Shown: positions 42,317 to 52,116 of the stretch, in pieces
Numbering within the stretch: position 1 is the stretch's first letter
Layout of the letters: each line of letters starts with the position of its first letter
Assembly (NCBI RefSeq): GCF_019024325.1
Contig: NZ_JAFNJS010000002.1
Coordinates: 248,118-312,117 of the forward strand
Direction: 5' to 3'
Origin: Falsiroseomonas tokyonensis
GTDB lineage: Bacteria > Pseudomonadota > Alphaproteobacteria > Acetobacterales > Acetobacteraceae
Length of the DNA: 64,000 nt
Program-made: the position numbers and the translations under genes
Notes under the pieces: model-generated
Told to the model about the DNA's origin: nothing
The model's input: only the letters and a program-made list of their open reading frames with translations
Databases searched by the model: none

Positions 42317-43387
42317 ATGCCAGTGCCAGACACACGCGCCCGCGCCCTCGGCTTCGCCCCCGGCCTTTTCGCCGCCGGGCCGCTGAACGCCATCACCGAT
42401 GTCGCCGGCGTTCGCGTCGGCCAGGTCACGGTGATGGAGGGCGAGGCGACGCGCACCGGCGTCACCGCCATCCTCCCGCATCCCGGCAACCCTTTTGCGG
42501 AACGCGTGCCCGCCGGCCTCTTCGCCATGAACGGCTACGGCAAGATGGCCGGCGTGACGCAGCTGCAGGAGCTGGGGGAGCTGGAGACGCCGATCCTGCT
42601 GACCAACACGCTCGCGGTCGGCCGGGCGGTGGAGGCGCTGGTGGACTGGACTCTGGCCCAGCCGGGCAATGAATCGGTGCGCTCGGTCAATGCCGTGGCG
42701 GGCGAGACCAATGACGGCCGCCTGAACGACATCCGCGCCCGCGGCGTCACCCACAAGCACATGCTGCAGGCCCTGGCCGCCGCCACGGATGGCCCGGTGG
42801 CGGAGGGTTCGGTCGGCGCCGGCACCGGCACCATGGCCTTCGGCTGGAAGGGCGGCATCGGCACCTCCTCCCGCCGCCTGCCGCCGGCGCTGGGCGGCTG
42901 GCTGGTGGGCGCGCTGGTCCAGGCCAATTACGGCGGCGCCCTGGTGATGGATGGCCTCCCCGTCGGGCGGCTGCTGAAAAAGTACTACCTGGCGGAGCAT
43001 GCGGCGGAACAGGCGGATGCGGATGGCTCCGTCATGGTGGTGGTGGCGACCGATGCGCCGCTGTCGGACCGCAACCTGCAGCGCCTGGCGCGCCGCGCCA
43101 TGGGCGGCATCGCCCGCACCGGCGCGGCCTTTTCCGATGGTTCAGGCGATTACGCGCTGGCCTTCGCCACCCACCCCGCCGTGCGCCGCGCGGCAGGGCA
43201 AGGCGCGACCGAGGACTGGCCGAATGACCGCATGTCACCGCTTTTCGTCGCGGCGGCGGAGGCGACCGAGGAGGCGGTGCTGAACGCGCTCTGCTGCGCC
43301 ACCACCGTCGAAAGCCGGCTCGGTGGGCGGCGCGTGGTGGGTCGCGCCCTGCCGCTGGACCAGGTGGCGGCGCTGCGCCGGGCTTAA
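42317..43387 (+). CDS. P1/DmpA-family self-processing aminopeptidase (S58)
   Basis: Protein of 356 aa. DmpA family features: LNAITDVAGVRVGQVTV at the start, SVNAVAGETNDGRLNDIR, EGSVGAGTGTMAFGWKGGIG, and the predicted autocleavage at Gly237-Ser238, where Ser238 in GSVMVVVATDAPLSD becomes the N-terminal nucleophile. It cleaves N-terminal residues or beta-peptide amides. No signal peptide. AAGG precedes the ATG at 42317. Confidence 0.9.
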   Translation: MPVPDTRARALGFAPGLFAAGPLNAITDVAGVRVGQVTVMEGEATRTGVTAILPHPGNPFAERVPAGLFAMNGYGKMAGVTQLQELGELETPILLTNTLAVGRAVEALVDWTLAQPGNESVRSVNAVAGETNDGRLNDIRARGVTHKHMLQALAAATDGPVAEGSVGAGTGTMAFGWKGGIGTSSRRLPPALGGWLVGALVQANYGGALVMDGLPVGRLLKKYYLAEHAAEQADADGSVMVVVATDAPLSDRNLQRLARRAMGGIARTGAAFSDGSGDYALAFATHPAVRRAAGQGATEDWPNDRMSPLFVAAAEATEEAVLNALCCATTVESRLGGRRVVGRALPLDQVAALRRA

Positions 43388-43439
43388 CCCTTCGCTCGCG
43401 CTTCTGCGGCAGTTTTCCCGCGGCAGCGGCGGAGGTGGC

Positions 43440-43850
43440 GTGGAGATCCTGGCGGGCGGGGTGGTGCTGGCCTTGCTGGTGCTCGGCCTGGGCATGCTGG
43501 TGCGGCGGCTGCTGCGGCGCCTGGCCGTGCTGCTGCGCGGCCTGCTAACGGTGCCGGCACGGCCGACCGGATACCAGTTGCGCGGCCTGCGCCTGGCCCA
43601 TAGCCGCGCCCTCGTCCGCTCCGAACAGCGCCGGGCGGAAGCCCTGGCGGCAGAGGTCATGCGCCTGCGGGTGGAACTGCGGATGGCGAAGCAGGCCCCG
43701 GCGGAGCCGCGCTTCCAGCGGGCCAAGCGCGAATTCGCCCGCCGCTTCCACCCGGACCGCCTGCCGCCGCGCAGCCCGGACCGAAGCATCCGCATCGCCA
43801 TCTTCCGCGAATACTGGGCTGTGCTGCGCGGCATCGAGCGCAGCCGGTAG
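43440..43850 (+). CDS. Membrane-anchored protein with J-domain-like HPD motif
   Basis: Protein of 136 aa starting at GTG 43440, with GGAGG close upstream. One membrane helix (ILAGGVVLALLVLGLGMLV), a basic stretch, a helix (QRRAEALAAEVMRLRVEL), and a C-terminal FQRAKREFARRFHPDRLPP with His104-Pro105-Asp106, followed by IFREYWAVLRGIERS. The HPD and its flanking helices are like a truncated J-domain, suggesting a local DnaK cochaperone. No G/F or zinc region. Confidence 0.7.
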   Translation: MEILAGGVVLALLVLGLGMLVRRLLRRLAVLLRGLLTVPARPTGYQLRGLRLAHSRALVRSEQRRAEALAAEVMRLRVELRMAKQAPAEPRFQRAKREFARRFHPDRLPPRSPDRSIRIAIFREYWAVLRGIERSR

Positions 43851-43853
43851 CGC

Positions 43854-44537
43854 CTATCCCTCGCCCGCCACCGCATGCCGCAGCGCGCTGCGGAATTCCC
43901 GCCGGTGCAGCTCCCGCAGCACAAAAAGGCTGGTCGCGATCAGCGCCAGCGGATGCACCACCCATGCCAGCGCCGCCAGCCCGAAATAGTAGCTGCGCAG
44001 GCCGGTGTTGAAATGCCGCGCCGCCCGGTTCGCCACATCCGCAGCCATGTCGGCCAACGCCATGGCCTGGCCATCCGGCTTGCCGCAGGGAATGCCGCCC
44101 ACCAGGATGGAAGTATAGTTGAACTGGCGCAGCGCCCAGGTCAGCTCGAAGAAGGCATTCACGAAGATCAGAAGCAGCAGGCCGATCTTGATCTCCCAGC
44201 TCGAATCATCCGGCACCGCCGCATAGGGCAGGGAGGCAACGACGCGCCGGCCGAGATCGGGCGCCCCCAGCAGCGCCACCAGGCCACCCAGGATGAAGAT
44301 GCTGGTGGTGGCCAGGAAGCTGGTGCTGTTCATCAGATTGCCGATCGCCGCCATATCGGCGATGCGGTTTTCCCGCGTCAGCATCGCGCGCATCCAGCGG
44401 CGCCGGTATTCGTCCATGGCCGCGATCACACTGGCCCGGCGGATGCGGGGCACGCGGTCGACGATATTGGAATAGCCCAGCCAGCAGCCGGCGAAGATCG
44501 CCAGGGCCGACCAGTCGAGCAGGGTGAAGGCGAGCAT
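43854..44537 (-). CDS. DUF599 family membrane protein
   Basis: Protein of 227 aa with about four membrane helices. DUF599 features: MLAFTLLDWSALAIFAGCWL at the N-terminus, RRRWMRAMLTRENRIADMAA, LMNSTSFLATTSIFILGGL, and GLRSYYFGLAALAWVVHP. Function unknown. Converges on the HPD-motif gene, 3 bases apart. Its own start faces the icd 3' end. Confidence 0.85.
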   Translation of the reverse strand: MLAFTLLDWSALAIFAGCWLGYSNIVDRVPRIRRASVIAAMDEYRRRWMRAMLTRENRIADMAAIGNLMNSTSFLATTSIFILGGLVALLGAPDLGRRVVASLPYAAVPDDSSWEIKIGLLLLIFVNAFFELTWALRQFNYTSILVGGIPCGKPDGQAMALADMAADVANRAARHFNTGLRSYYFGLAALAWVVHPLALIATSLFVLRELHRREFRSALRHAVAGEG

Positions 44538-44580
44538 GCGCCGTTATACCGCAGTGCAGCATAAGCCCGCCACCACCTTG

Positions 44581-44605
44581 TCGGCCGGGCGAAGGGCCCG
44601 GCCGA
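44581..44605 (-). terminator. Perfect 10-bp hairpin downstream of icd
   Basis: TCGGCCGGGC (44581-44590), loop GAAGG, GCCCGGCCGA (44596-44605), 13 bases beyond the icd stop. No T-run on the minus strand, so a Rho-assisted or RNA-stability role is possible. Confidence 0.5.
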
Positions 44606-44617
44606 GCTGGCCGTGGA

Positions 44618-45832
44618 TCAGGCCATCTTCTTCTTCAGGTTCTCGTCCAGCTTGGCGAGGAAGGCCTGGGTGTTCAGCCAGGGCTGGTCCTTGCTGATCA
44701 GGATGGCGAGGTCCTTGGTCATGTCGCCGGCTTCCACCGTCTCGATGCAGACCTGCTCGAGCGCATTGGCGAAGTCGACCACGTCCTGCGTGCCGTCGAA
44801 CTTGCCGCGATAGGCCAGGCCGCGGGTCCAGGCGAAGATCGAGGCGATCGGGTTCGTGCTGGTCTCGCGGCCCTTCTGGTGCTCGCGGTAGTGGCGGGTC
44901 ACCGTGCCGTGCGCGGCCTCGGACTCCACCGTATTGCCGTCCGGGGACAGCAGCACGGAGGTCATCAGGCCGAGGCTGCCGAAACCCTGGGCCACGATGT
45001 CAGACTGCACGTCGCCATCGTAGTTCTTGCAGGCCCAGATATAGCCGCCTTCCCACTTCAGCGCGGAGGCCACCATGTCGTCGATCAGCCGGTCCTCATA
45101 GGTGATGCCGGCCTCCTTGAACTTGGCGGCGAATTCCGTGTCGTAGATCGAGCGGAAAATATCCTTAAAGTTGCCGTCATAGGCCTTCAGGATGGTATTC
45201 TTGTGGCTGAAATACACGGAATATTTGCGCGCCAGGCCGTAGTTGAAGGAGGCCCGTGCAAAGCCCTCGATGGAGGCGTTCAGGTTATGCTGGCCCATGA
45301 AGACGCCCGGGGCCTTGAACGGGAATTCCCCGATCTCGACCGGTGCGCCGCCGCCCTCGGGCGTATAGGTCATGGTCACCTTGCCGGCGCCGGGGATCTT
45401 CATCTCGACGGCGCGGTAGATGTCGCCATAGGCATGGCGACCGACGACGATCGGCTTCGACCAGTGCGGCACCAGGCGCGGCACGTTCTGGCAGATGATC
45501 GGCTCGCGGAAGATCGTGCCGTCCAGGATGTTGCGGATGGTGCCGTTCGGGCTGCGCCACATCTTCTTCAGGCCGAATTCGGCGACGCGCGCCTCGTCCG
45601 GGGTGATGGTCGCGCACTTCACGCCGACGCCGTACTGCTTGGTGGCATTGGCGGCGTCCACCGTGACCTGGTCATCGGTCTGGTCCCGGTACTCGATGCC
45701 CAGGTCATAGTACTTCAGGTCGATGTCGAGGTAGGGCAGGATCAGGCGGTCCTTGATGAACCCCCAGATGATGCGCGTCATCTCATCCCCGTCCATCTCG
45801 ACGACGGGGGTCTTCACCTTGATCTTGGCCAT
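44618..45832 (-). CDS. icd: NADP-dependent isocitrate dehydrogenase
   Basis: Protein of 404 aa, the homodimeric type I/II-like form found in alphaproteobacteria and eukaryotes. Signatures: [20 protein letters not shown] at the start, [20 protein letters not shown] with the substrate Ser/Asn, [20 protein letters not shown] with the metal-binding Asp, and [14 protein letters not shown] for NADP. It oxidises isocitrate to 2-oxoglutarate in the TCA cycle. Divergent from the PAS-HPt gene. Confidence 0.98.
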   Translation of the reverse strand: MAKIKVKTPVVEMDGDEMTRIIWGFIKDRLILPYLDIDLKYYDLGIEYRDQTDDQVTVDAANATKQYGVGVKCATITPDEARVAEFGLKKMWRSPNGTIRNILDGTIFREPIICQNVPRLVPHWSKPIVVGRHAYGDIYRAVEMKIPGAGKVTMTYTPEGGGAPVEIGEFPFKAPGVFMGQHNLNASIEGFARASFNYGLARKYSVYFSHKNTILKAYDGNFKDIFRSIYDTEFAAKFKEAGITYEDRLIDDMVASALKWEGGYIWACKNYDGDVQSDIVAQGFGSLGLMTSVLLSPDGNTVESEAAHGTVTRHYREHQKGRETSTNPIASIFAWTRGLAYRGKFDGTQDVVDFANALEQVCIETVEAGDMTKDLAILISKDQPWLNTQAFLAKLDENLKKKMA

Positions 45833-45991
45833 GCCTGTGTCCTTGCCTGTCTCTGCCGCCGGCCGACCGGGCCGGGACGACGCCATCACGCCGAAGGGTG
45901 GGAGGTGGCGGAACATGCCAATCGGACCCCGCCGCGGCAAGCCCATGGGGCCGCAACCTTTCCGCGCCGGATGCCAGGGGAAGGGCGCGGC

Positions 45992-46879
45992 ATGATCGCG
46001 CCCGGCCGGGGCCTGCCGGCCTGGCTTGCCCTGCTGCTGGTCCTGGCCGGCCCAGCCGCCGCGCAGCCGCAGGGCGGGCCGCTGTCTGCGGGCGGAAGCC
46101 CGTGGCTCTGGGGCCTGGCGCTGCTGGCGCTGATCCTGGCGCTGGGCCTGGGCTGGGCCCTGCTGCGCCTGCGGGCGGCGGCCGCGCGCCACCAGCTGCT
46201 GGCGGCGCAACATGCCGAGCTGCGCGAGGTCGTGGACCGCGCCGAGGCCAAGGCCCGGCAGTTGGACGGCGCCTTCGCCGCCATGACCGATGGCGTGATG
46301 GTCACCGACGACGCGCTGCGCCTGGTCGGCTGGAATACGCGATTCCCGGATTATGCCGGCGTGCCGCGCCGCGCGCTGCGCATCGGCATGCCGCTGGAGG
46401 AAGTGCTGCGCCTGCAAGCGGAGGCCGGGGAATTCGGCCTGGTGGATCCGGAGGCGGAGGTGGCGCGCCGCATGCAGATCCTGCGCAGCGGCCGGATCCT
46501 GGAACGGTACACAAGGGAACGCCCGGACGGCACGCTGCTGCAGCTGCGCCGGGCGCCGCTGCCCGGTGGCGGCTTCGTGACCCTCTATACGCCGATTTCG
46601 CCCGCCACCGAGCAGAACGGCCAAGCCTCCGGCCTGGCGGGGGAATTCCGCCAGGAATGGACCAGCCGCGCGCCGCGGCTGATGGCTGCCGCCGCCGATG
46701 CGGATGTGCTGGCGGCCCAGGACGCCGCCCATGCGCTGCGCGGCATCGCCGCCAATGCCGGCTGGCCGGCCGCCGCGGCCCTGCTGGCGGAGGTGGAGGC
46801 CGCGGCGCGCGCCGGGGATGTGACGGAGCTGCGCCTGCTGACCAATCAAGTGCCGCTGGACCCGCCCGACGCCGCGTGA
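45992..46879 (+). CDS. Membrane-anchored PAS-HPt-type signalling protein
   Basis: Protein of 295 aa. N-terminal signal-anchor plus a second hydrophobic segment ([20 protein letters not shown]), a short coiled coil, a PAS fold ([20 protein letters not shown] through [18 protein letters not shown]), and a C-terminal four-helix segment with His247 in [13 protein letters not shown], the phospho-histidine HPt signature. No kinase domain. Start chosen at 45992, with GGGGAAGG upstream; an ATG at 45971 is in frame. It could receive phosphate from a separate kinase, such as the CckA-like one, but that is inference. Confidence 0.75.
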   Translation: MIAPGRGLPAWLALLLVLAGPAAAQPQGGPLSAGGSPWLWGLALLALILALGLGWALLRLRAAAARHQLLAAQHAELREVVDRAEAKARQLDGAFAAMTDGVMVTDDALRLVGWNTRFPDYAGVPRRALRIGMPLEEVLRLQAEAGEFGLVDPEAEVARRMQILRSGRILERYTRERPDGTLLQLRRAPLPGGGFVTLYTPISPATEQNGQASGLAGEFRQEWTSRAPRLMAAAADADVLAAQDAAHALRGIAANAGWPAAAALLAEVEAAARAGDVTELRLLTNQVPLDPPDAA

Positions 46880-46944
46880 CGTCCGGCCGGTGCTGGATTC
46901 CCGGCCCGGCGCGCCCAGATAGCAGTCCGGACGAGGGAGATCGG

Positions 46945-47157
46945 ATGATGATTCTGCGAATGGCCGCCGGCACGATGATGGGCGCCGTGGTGCTGACCGG
47001 CGCCGCGGCCACGCTGGCGCTGGGCGCCGGCGCCGTCGGCACCGTGCTGCTGGCGCGCCGGCTTTGCGAGGAGCGCAAGGGCTGGAAGGACGGTGCGAAG
47101 GACGCGGCGGAGCCGGAGATCGGCATGCCCGAGGCCGGTATCCCCGACCCGGCGTAA
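46945..47157 (+). CDS. Small membrane protein, function unknown
   Basis: Protein of 70 aa with one hydrophobic helix ([20 protein letters not shown]) and a charged C-terminal tail rich in Glu/Pro. GAGGGAGA lies 5-12 bases before the ATG. No family recognised. It lies 65 bases after the PAS-HPt gene, same strand. Confidence 0.55.
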   Translation: MMILRMAAGTMMGAVVLTGAAATLALGAGAVGTVLLARRLCEERKGWKDGAKDAAEPEIGMPEAGIPDPA

Positions 47158-47161
47158 GCCT

Positions 47162-47566
47162 TCAGTCAGGCAGGATGGCGGTGGCCTCGATCTCGACGCG
47201 CGCTTCAGCCTCGACCAGCGCCACCACCTGCACCAGGGCCATGGCGGGGAAGTTGCGGCCCATCACGGCGCGATAGGCGGGGCTGAGTTCCGCCAGGCTG
47301 GCACGGTATTCGGCGATGTCCACCACATACCAAGTGAGGCGCGCCACATGCTCCGGCCCGCCGCCGGCCACCGCCAGCACCGCCAGGATGTTTTCGAGCG
47401 CCTGGCGCACCTGGGCAACGAAGCCCGTGGCAAATTTCCCGGTCGCATCCCAGCCGATCTGCCCGCCGACGACCACAATGCGCCCGCTTCCGATCATGCC
47501 GTTGGAATAGCCGCGCGGGGCGGGCCAGCCCGGCGGCTGCAGCGCGGTCAGCAGGTTATCGGGCAT
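47162..47566 (-). CDS. RidA-family protein lacking the deaminase arginine
   Basis: Protein of 134 aa with the RidA fold: GYSNGMIGSGRIVVVGGQIG, NILAVLAVAGGGPEHVARLT, and C-terminal ARVEIEATA. In canonical RidA the PARSCVE segment holds the catalytic Arg; here the corresponding FPAMALVQV has Met, so ordinary 2-imine hydrolysis is unlikely. RidA-like genes are regular members of 2-aminobenzoyl-CoA clusters. It overlaps the thioesterase gene by 11 bases. Confidence 0.88.
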   Translation of the reverse strand: MPDNLLTALQPPGWPAPRGYSNGMIGSGRIVVVGGQIGWDATGKFATGFVAQVRQALENILAVLAVAGGGPEHVARLTWYVVDIAEYRASLAELSPAYRAVMGRNFPAMALVQVVALVEAEARVEIEATAILPD

Positions 47567-48023
47567 CCGCGCAACGCTCCTGGTAGCTTGTCAGCGCCGC
47601 GCGCAGATCGGCCGGGATCGGCACGGCGCGGCGTTCATCGAGATGGGTGGTGGCGGTCACCAGCTGCAGGCGCAGCAGCTCCGCCGATCCGCGATGCACA
47701 TGCATGGTGAAGGCGTAGGACGCGCCGCCGATGCGGGTGATCAGCGGCGTCAGCAGCACTTGGTCGCCCATCAGGCCGGGGGCGAAGAAATCCGCCTCGG
47801 CATGGGCGAAGCCGGTGCCGATGCGGCGGGCGGCGTGCAGCGCGTGGAAATCGACGTCGAGCGCGTCGCGAAAAAAGTCCTCCACCGCGGCATTGGCGAG
47901 GGCGAACCAGCTGGCGAAGAAAACGATGCCGGCCGGGTCGCAGTCGCCAAAGCGGATGCGCGCGCTGGCATGGAAGGCGCGTGCGGGCAGGTTCTCAAAA
48001 GGCAGGGGAATCGGGCGGGTCAT
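47556..48023 (-). CDS. Aryl/acyl-CoA thioesterase (4-hydroxybenzoyl-CoA thioesterase type)
   Basis: Protein of 155 aa, single hotdog domain. RIRFGDCDPAGIVFFASW contains Asp29, equivalent to the catalytic Asp of Pseudomonas 4-hydroxybenzoyl-CoA thioesterase. It would release free CoA from aromatic or alicyclic CoA esters and could clear dead-end intermediates of the pathway. Its ATG overlaps the ligase stop (ATGA). Confidence 0.88.
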   Translation of the reverse strand: MTRPIPLPFENLPARAFHASARIRFGDCDPAGIVFFASWFALANAAVEDFFRDALDVDFHALHAARRIGTGFAHAEADFFAPGLMGDQVLLTPLITRIGGASYAFTMHVHRGSAELLRLQLVTATTHLDERRAVPIPADLRAALTSYQERCADAR

Positions 48024-49624
48024 GCGCCGGCTTCGGCCTTCTGGCGCAGGGCGAAGCGCTGCAGCTTGCCGGTTTCCGTGCGCGGCAGGGATTCGCAGAA
48101 GACCACGCTGCGCGGGTATTTGTAGGGCGCGATCTCCGCCTTCACATGGTCCTGCAGGGCCTTGGCGAGCACGGGGTCGCCGCGAAAGCCGGGCTTCGGC
48201 ACGATATAGGCCCGCACCACCATGCCACGTTCCGCATCAGGCGCGCCGACCACGCCGCATTCAGAAACGGAGGGGTGGGTCAACAATGCGGCCTCCACCT
48301 CCGGCCCCGCAATGTTGTAGCCGGCGGAGACGATCATGTCGTCGTTGCGCGCCTGGTACCAGAAATAGCCGTCCTCATCCTGGATGTAGGTATCGCCGGT
48401 GATGTTCCAGCCGTGCTGGACGTAGTTCGCCTGGCGCGGGTCATCGAGGTAGCGGCAGCCGGTCGGGCCCCTCACGGCGAGCCGCCCGGGCGTGCCGCGC
48501 GGTACCTCCTGCCCGGCCTCGTCCACGACCTTCGCGATATAGCCGGGCACGGGCAGCCCGGTGGCGCCAGGGCGGATGCGGTCCTCGGTGGCGCTGATGA
48601 AGATGTGGAGCATCTCGGTGGCGCCGATGCCGTCCATAAGCTTGAGGCCGGTGGCGGCGAGCCAGGCCTCGAAGATCGGCTTCGGCAGGGTTTCGCCGGC
48701 GGAGACGCATTTGCGCAGGCTCGACAGATCGTGCTGGGCGGCGTGGGCGGCCATGACGCGATAGGCGGTGGGGGCTGTGAAGCAGATGGTCGCGCGGTGC
48801 TGCGCGATGGCGGCGGGCAGATCCTCGGGCGGGGCGCGTTCCAGCAGCACGGCGCTGGCGCCGACGCGGAAGGGAAACAGCACCAGCCCGCCGAGGCCGA
48901 AGGTGAAGGCCAGCGGCGGGGAGCCGATGAAGATATCGGTGGGCTCGGGCCGCAGCACCTGCATGGCGTAGCCGTCGCAGATGGCCAGCATGTCGCGGTG
49001 GAAATGCAGCGTGCCCTTGGGCTCGCCGGTGGAGCCGCTGGTGAAGCCGATCAGGCAGATGTCGTCGGCGGCGCTGTCATGCGCGGGGAAGCCGGGCGCG
49101 GCCTGCTCGACCATCGCCTCCAGCATGCCATCGCCCCAGGTGACGAGGTGCCGCAGATCCGGCCCATCCGCCTTGCGGAGCTCGTCGGCCAGCCGCGCAT
49201 CGCAGAGCGCATGCGTGATTCGCGCCTTGCGGAGCATCTGGCCGAGCTCCTTGGCGCGCAGCAGGGGCATGGAGGCGACCACCACGCCGCCTGCCTTCAG
49301 CACCGCAAAGTAGGCGGCGACCATCCAGGCATTGTTGGCGGAGCGCAGCAGCACGCGGTTGCCGGGCATCAGGCCGAGGCGTTCCACCAGCACGCGGGCG
49401 ATGCGATCGACGCGATCGGCGAGCTGCGTGTAGGTCAGCGTTTCGGCCGGCGTGATGAGGGCAGGGTGGTCGCCGCGGCCGCGTTCGATATTGCGGTCCA
49501 GCAATTCGACGGCGCAGTTCAGCCGCGGCGGGTACTGGAATTCGGGCCGGTCGAGCAGGAAATCCGGCCACTGATCGCGGGGCGGCAGCCGGTCCTGGCA
49601 GAAGGTGTCACGCATCTCGTCCAT
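48020..49624 (-). CDS. 2-Aminobenzoate/benzoate-type CoA ligase
   Basis: Protein of 534 aa in the AMP-binding family. Motif A3 TSGSTGEPKG is at 195-204; the adenylate-binding DGIGATEML and the catalytic Lys520 in RTETGKLQRF are present. Benzoate-type features such as PPLAFTFGLGGLVLFPF are seen. It activates an aromatic acid to its CoA ester, the first step of the pathway in Azoarcus evansii 2-aminobenzoate degradation. Starts at 49624 (MDEMRDTF); ATG at 49615 is an alternative. Lies 7 bases after the acyl-CoA dehydrogenase stop. Confidence 0.88.
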   Translation of the reverse strand: MDEMRDTFCQDRLPPRDQWPDFLLDRPEFQYPPRLNCAVELLDRNIERGRGDHPALITPAETLTYTQLADRVDRIARVLVERLGLMPGNRVLLRSANNAWMVAAYFAVLKAGGVVVASMPLLRAKELGQMLRKARITHALCDARLADELRKADGPDLRHLVTWGDGMLEAMVEQAAPGFPAHDSAADDICLIGFTSGSTGEPKGTLHFHRDMLAICDGYAMQVLRPEPTDIFIGSPPLAFTFGLGGLVLFPFRVGASAVLLERAPPEDLPAAIAQHRATICFTAPTAYRVMAAHAAQHDLSSLRKCVSAGETLPKPIFEAWLAATGLKLMDGIGATEMLHIFISATEDRIRPGATGLPVPGYIAKVVDEAGQEVPRGTPGRLAVRGPTGCRYLDDPRQANYVQHGWNITGDTYIQDEDGYFWYQARNDDMIVSAGYNIAGPEVEAALLTHPSVSECGVVGAPDAERGMVVRAYIVPKPGFRGDPVLAKALQDHVKAEIAPYKYPRSVVFCESLPRTETGKLQRFALRQKAEAGA

Positions 49625-49631
49625 CCTCGTT

Positions 49632-50795
49632 CTAGTCGAGTGACGTGCGAAGCTGGCGTTCGGATCGCGCGATGACGACGCGCTGAATCTCGGAGGCGCC
49701 TTCGTAAACGCGAAGCGCCCGGACCTCCCGGTACAATTCCTCGGCCTTATGGCCCTTGGTGACGCCGAGCCCGCCATGGATCTGGACGTTGCGGTCGGCG
49801 CAGCGTTGCGCGGCCTCGGTGGCGTGCAGCTTGGCCATGGAGGCCTCGCGGCTGACGCGCGGCGTGCCGGAATCCTTCAGCCAGGCGGCGCGATAGACGA
49901 GCAGGGCGGAGGCTTCGACATCCACGGCGCTGTCCGCGATGGCGGCCTGCGACATCTGCTGGTCGAACAGCGTGCCGCCGAAAATCTTCCGCGCGCTCGC
50001 GTGCTCCACCGTCATGTCCAGCGCGCGGCGGGCGAAACCGAGGGCGGCGGCGCCGACCGTCGCGCGGAAGACGTCGAGGGTGGACATCGCAACCTTGAAA
50101 CCCTCGCCCGGCTTGCCGAGCATGTCCTCGGCGGCCACGCGCACATCCGCAAAATCCAGGCGGGCGAGGGGGTGCGGGGCGGTGACTTCGATGCGCTCGG
50201 CGACGGTCAGGCCTGGCGCATCGGCCGGCACGAGAAAGGCCGAAAGCCCCTTGGCGCCAGGCGCCTCGCCGGTGCGGGCGAAGACGATGGTGGTGGCCGC
50301 AATGCCGCCATTGCTGATCCAGGTTTTTTCGCCATTCAGCCGGTAATGGCCATTGCCATCGGGCGTCGCGGTCAGCGCGAGCGCAGACACGTCGCTGCCC
50401 GCCTCCGGCTCGCTCAGCGCGAAGGCGGCCAGCGCCGTGCCGGCGCGCGCACCCGCCAGCACTCGTTCCCGCTGCGCCGCGCTGCCGAACAGCGTGACAG
50501 GCCCGGTGCCGAGGCCCTGCATGGCAAAGGCGAAATCGGCGAGGCCGCTATGCCGCGCCAGGATATCGCGCGCGATGCAGAGCGACCGCACGTCCAGCAC
50601 CCCGTCCGCCGGGCAGGGCACGCGCAGCAGCCCGGCCTCACCCATGGCGCGGGCCAGGCGGATGACGCTGGCATCCGCATCGTGCTCATCCGACAGCGCC
50701 TCGGCATGTTGCGCCGCCCAGGCCTCCACCTCCGCCGCCCATTCGCGGTGGCGCGGTTCGAAGAAGGGCCAGTCGAGGAAGGAGCTGTCGGCCAT
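49632..50795 (-). CDS. Acyl-CoA dehydrogenase
   Basis: Protein of 387 aa. Signatures: [20 protein letters not shown], the FAD/substrate loop; [30 protein letters not shown]; and catalytic Glu365 in [10 protein letters not shown]. In 2-aminobenzoyl-CoA clusters an acyl-CoA dehydrogenase oxidises alicyclic or ring-opened intermediates. The stop codon of the preceding hydratase shares a base with this ATG (TAATG). Confidence 0.93.
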   Translation of the reverse strand: MADSSFLDWPFFEPRHREWAAEVEAWAAQHAEALSDEHDADASVIRLARAMGEAGLLRVPCPADGVLDVRSLCIARDILARHSGLADFAFAMQGLGTGPVTLFGSAAQRERVLAGARAGTALAAFALSEPEAGSDVSALALTATPDGNGHYRLNGEKTWISNGGIAATTIVFARTGEAPGAKGLSAFLVPADAPGLTVAERIEVTAPHPLARLDFADVRVAAEDMLGKPGEGFKVAMSTLDVFRATVGAAALGFARRALDMTVEHASARKIFGGTLFDQQMSQAAIADSAVDVEASALLVYRAAWLKDSGTPRVSREASMAKLHATEAAQRCADRNVQIHGGLGVTKGHKAEELYREVRALRVYEGASEIQRVVIARSERQLRTSLD

Positions 50796-51622
50796 TAGTC
50801 GCCCTTGAAGACGGGGCGCTGCTTCGCCACGAAGGCGTCGAAGGCGCGCCGGAAATCCTGCGTGGTCATGCAGAGCGCCTGGGCCACCGCCTCGGCCTCG
50901 ATCGCCTGCTCGATGGACATGGCCCATTCCATGGCAAGCATGCGCTTGGTCATGGCATGGGCGAAGGCCGGGCCTTCCGCGATGCCGCGCGCCATCTCGG
51001 CCGTTGCGTCCAGCACCGCCTCCGGCGCATGCAGCGCATTGAAGAAACCCCAGGCCAGGCCTTCCTCGCCGCCGAGGGACCGGCCGAGATAGAGCAGCTC
51101 GCTCGCCCGCCCCTGGCCGATGATGCGCGGCAGGATGGCGCAGGCGCCCATGTCGCAGCCGGCGAGGCCGACGCGGTTGAACAGGAAGGCCACCTTTGTC
51201 CGCGCCGTGCCGAGCCGCAAATCCGAGGCCATGGCGATGATCGCACCCGCGCCGGCGCAGATGCCGTCCACCGCCGCGAGGATCGGCTGCGGGCAGGCGC
51301 GCATCGCCTTCACCAGGTCGCCGGTCATGGCGGTGAAGGCCATCAGTCCACGCGTGTCGCGCTCCAGCAGCGGGCCGATGATCTCGTGCACGTCGCCGCC
51401 TGAACAAAAATTGCCGCCGGCGCCGGTGACGACGAAGGCGCGCACCTGTTCGTCATGTACCGCCGCCCGGAAGATGGCGGTGAGCTCGGCGTAGCTGTCG
51501 AAGGTCAGCGGGTTCTTGCGCTCCGGCCGGTTCAGCGTGAGCGTCGCGACGGCGCCCGCCACCTCCAGCTTCACATGCTGCGCGGCGTAAGCCGAGAGCG
51601 GGCCGGTGATGGCGGTGATCAT
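50795..51622 (-). CDS. Enoyl-CoA hydratase/isomerase family protein
   Basis: Protein of 275 aa, a crotonase with oxyanion-hole segments [15 protein letters not shown] and [17 protein letters not shown]. The side-chain Glu residues of classical hydratases are not obvious ([11 protein letters not shown] replaces the GxxEL region). It probably acts in the beta-oxidation-like ring-processing part of the pathway. The start overlaps the MarR gene end by 4 bases. Confidence 0.92.
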   Translation of the reverse strand: MITAITGPLSAYAAQHVKLEVAGAVATLTLNRPERKNPLTFDSYAELTAIFRAAVHDEQVRAFVVTGAGGNFCSGGDVHEIIGPLLERDTRGLMAFTAMTGDLVKAMRACPQPILAAVDGICAGAGAIIAMASDLRLGTARTKVAFLFNRVGLAGCDMGACAILPRIIGQGRASELLYLGRSLGGEEGLAWGFFNALHAPEAVLDATAEMARGIAEGPAFAHAMTKRMLAMEWAMSIEQAIEAEAVAQALCMTTQDFRRAFDAFVAKQRPVFKGD

Positions 51623-52116
51623 GCGCTGGGCTCCGGCGGCAGGGCGTTGCGGACCGAGATTTTCGTGTGGCCGAGCAGGCGGAACAGCGCGCCACGCTCC
51701 ACCGGCGTCACCCCGGCCAGAAGCTCCGCGATCCAGCCCTCATGCGCCGCGGATTGGCGGGCGAATTCGCGCCGGCCTTTTGCTGTCAGGCGCAGCAGCT
51801 GGGCGCGGCGATCGCCGGGGCGGGCACGGCGCTCGATCAGGCCCTCCGCCTCCAGCCGCGTGGCGAGGCCGGTGACATTGCCGTTGCTGACCATCATGCG
51901 GCGCGAGACCTCGCCCAGCGACAGCCCTTCCGGCGCGCGGTCCAGCGCGGCCAGCAGGTCGAAGCGGGGCAGGGTGGTGTCGAAGTCGCGGCGGAGGCGG
52001 GAGCGGATCTCACCCTCGATCAGCGTGGTGCAGGTCAGCAGCCGCAGCCAGAGGCGCAGCTCGTCCTTGTGGCCGGGGGGCGCATGGGCGAGGGCGGTCT
52101 CGGCATCCACGCTCAT
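51619..52116 (-). CDS. MarR family transcriptional regulator
   Basis: Protein of 165 aa. The winged helix is clear: [20 protein letters not shown] (recognition helix) then [20 protein letters not shown] (wing with Asp-x-Arg). It is embedded in the catabolic operon, with overlaps on both sides (SDR, hydratase), so it is likely autoregulated. The inverted AAGCTT-centred sequences in the 52848-52949 divergent promoter and before the ABC importer are the most likely targets, with aryl-CoA or the aromatic acid as effector. Confidence 0.92.
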   Translation of the reverse strand: MSVDAETALAHAPPGHKDELRLWLRLLTCTTLIEGEIRSRLRRDFDTTLPRFDLLAALDRAPEGLSLGEVSRRMMVSNGNVTGLATRLEAEGLIERRARPGDRRAQLLRLTAKGRREFARQSAAHEGWIAELLAGVTPVERGALFRLLGHTKISVRNALPPEPSA

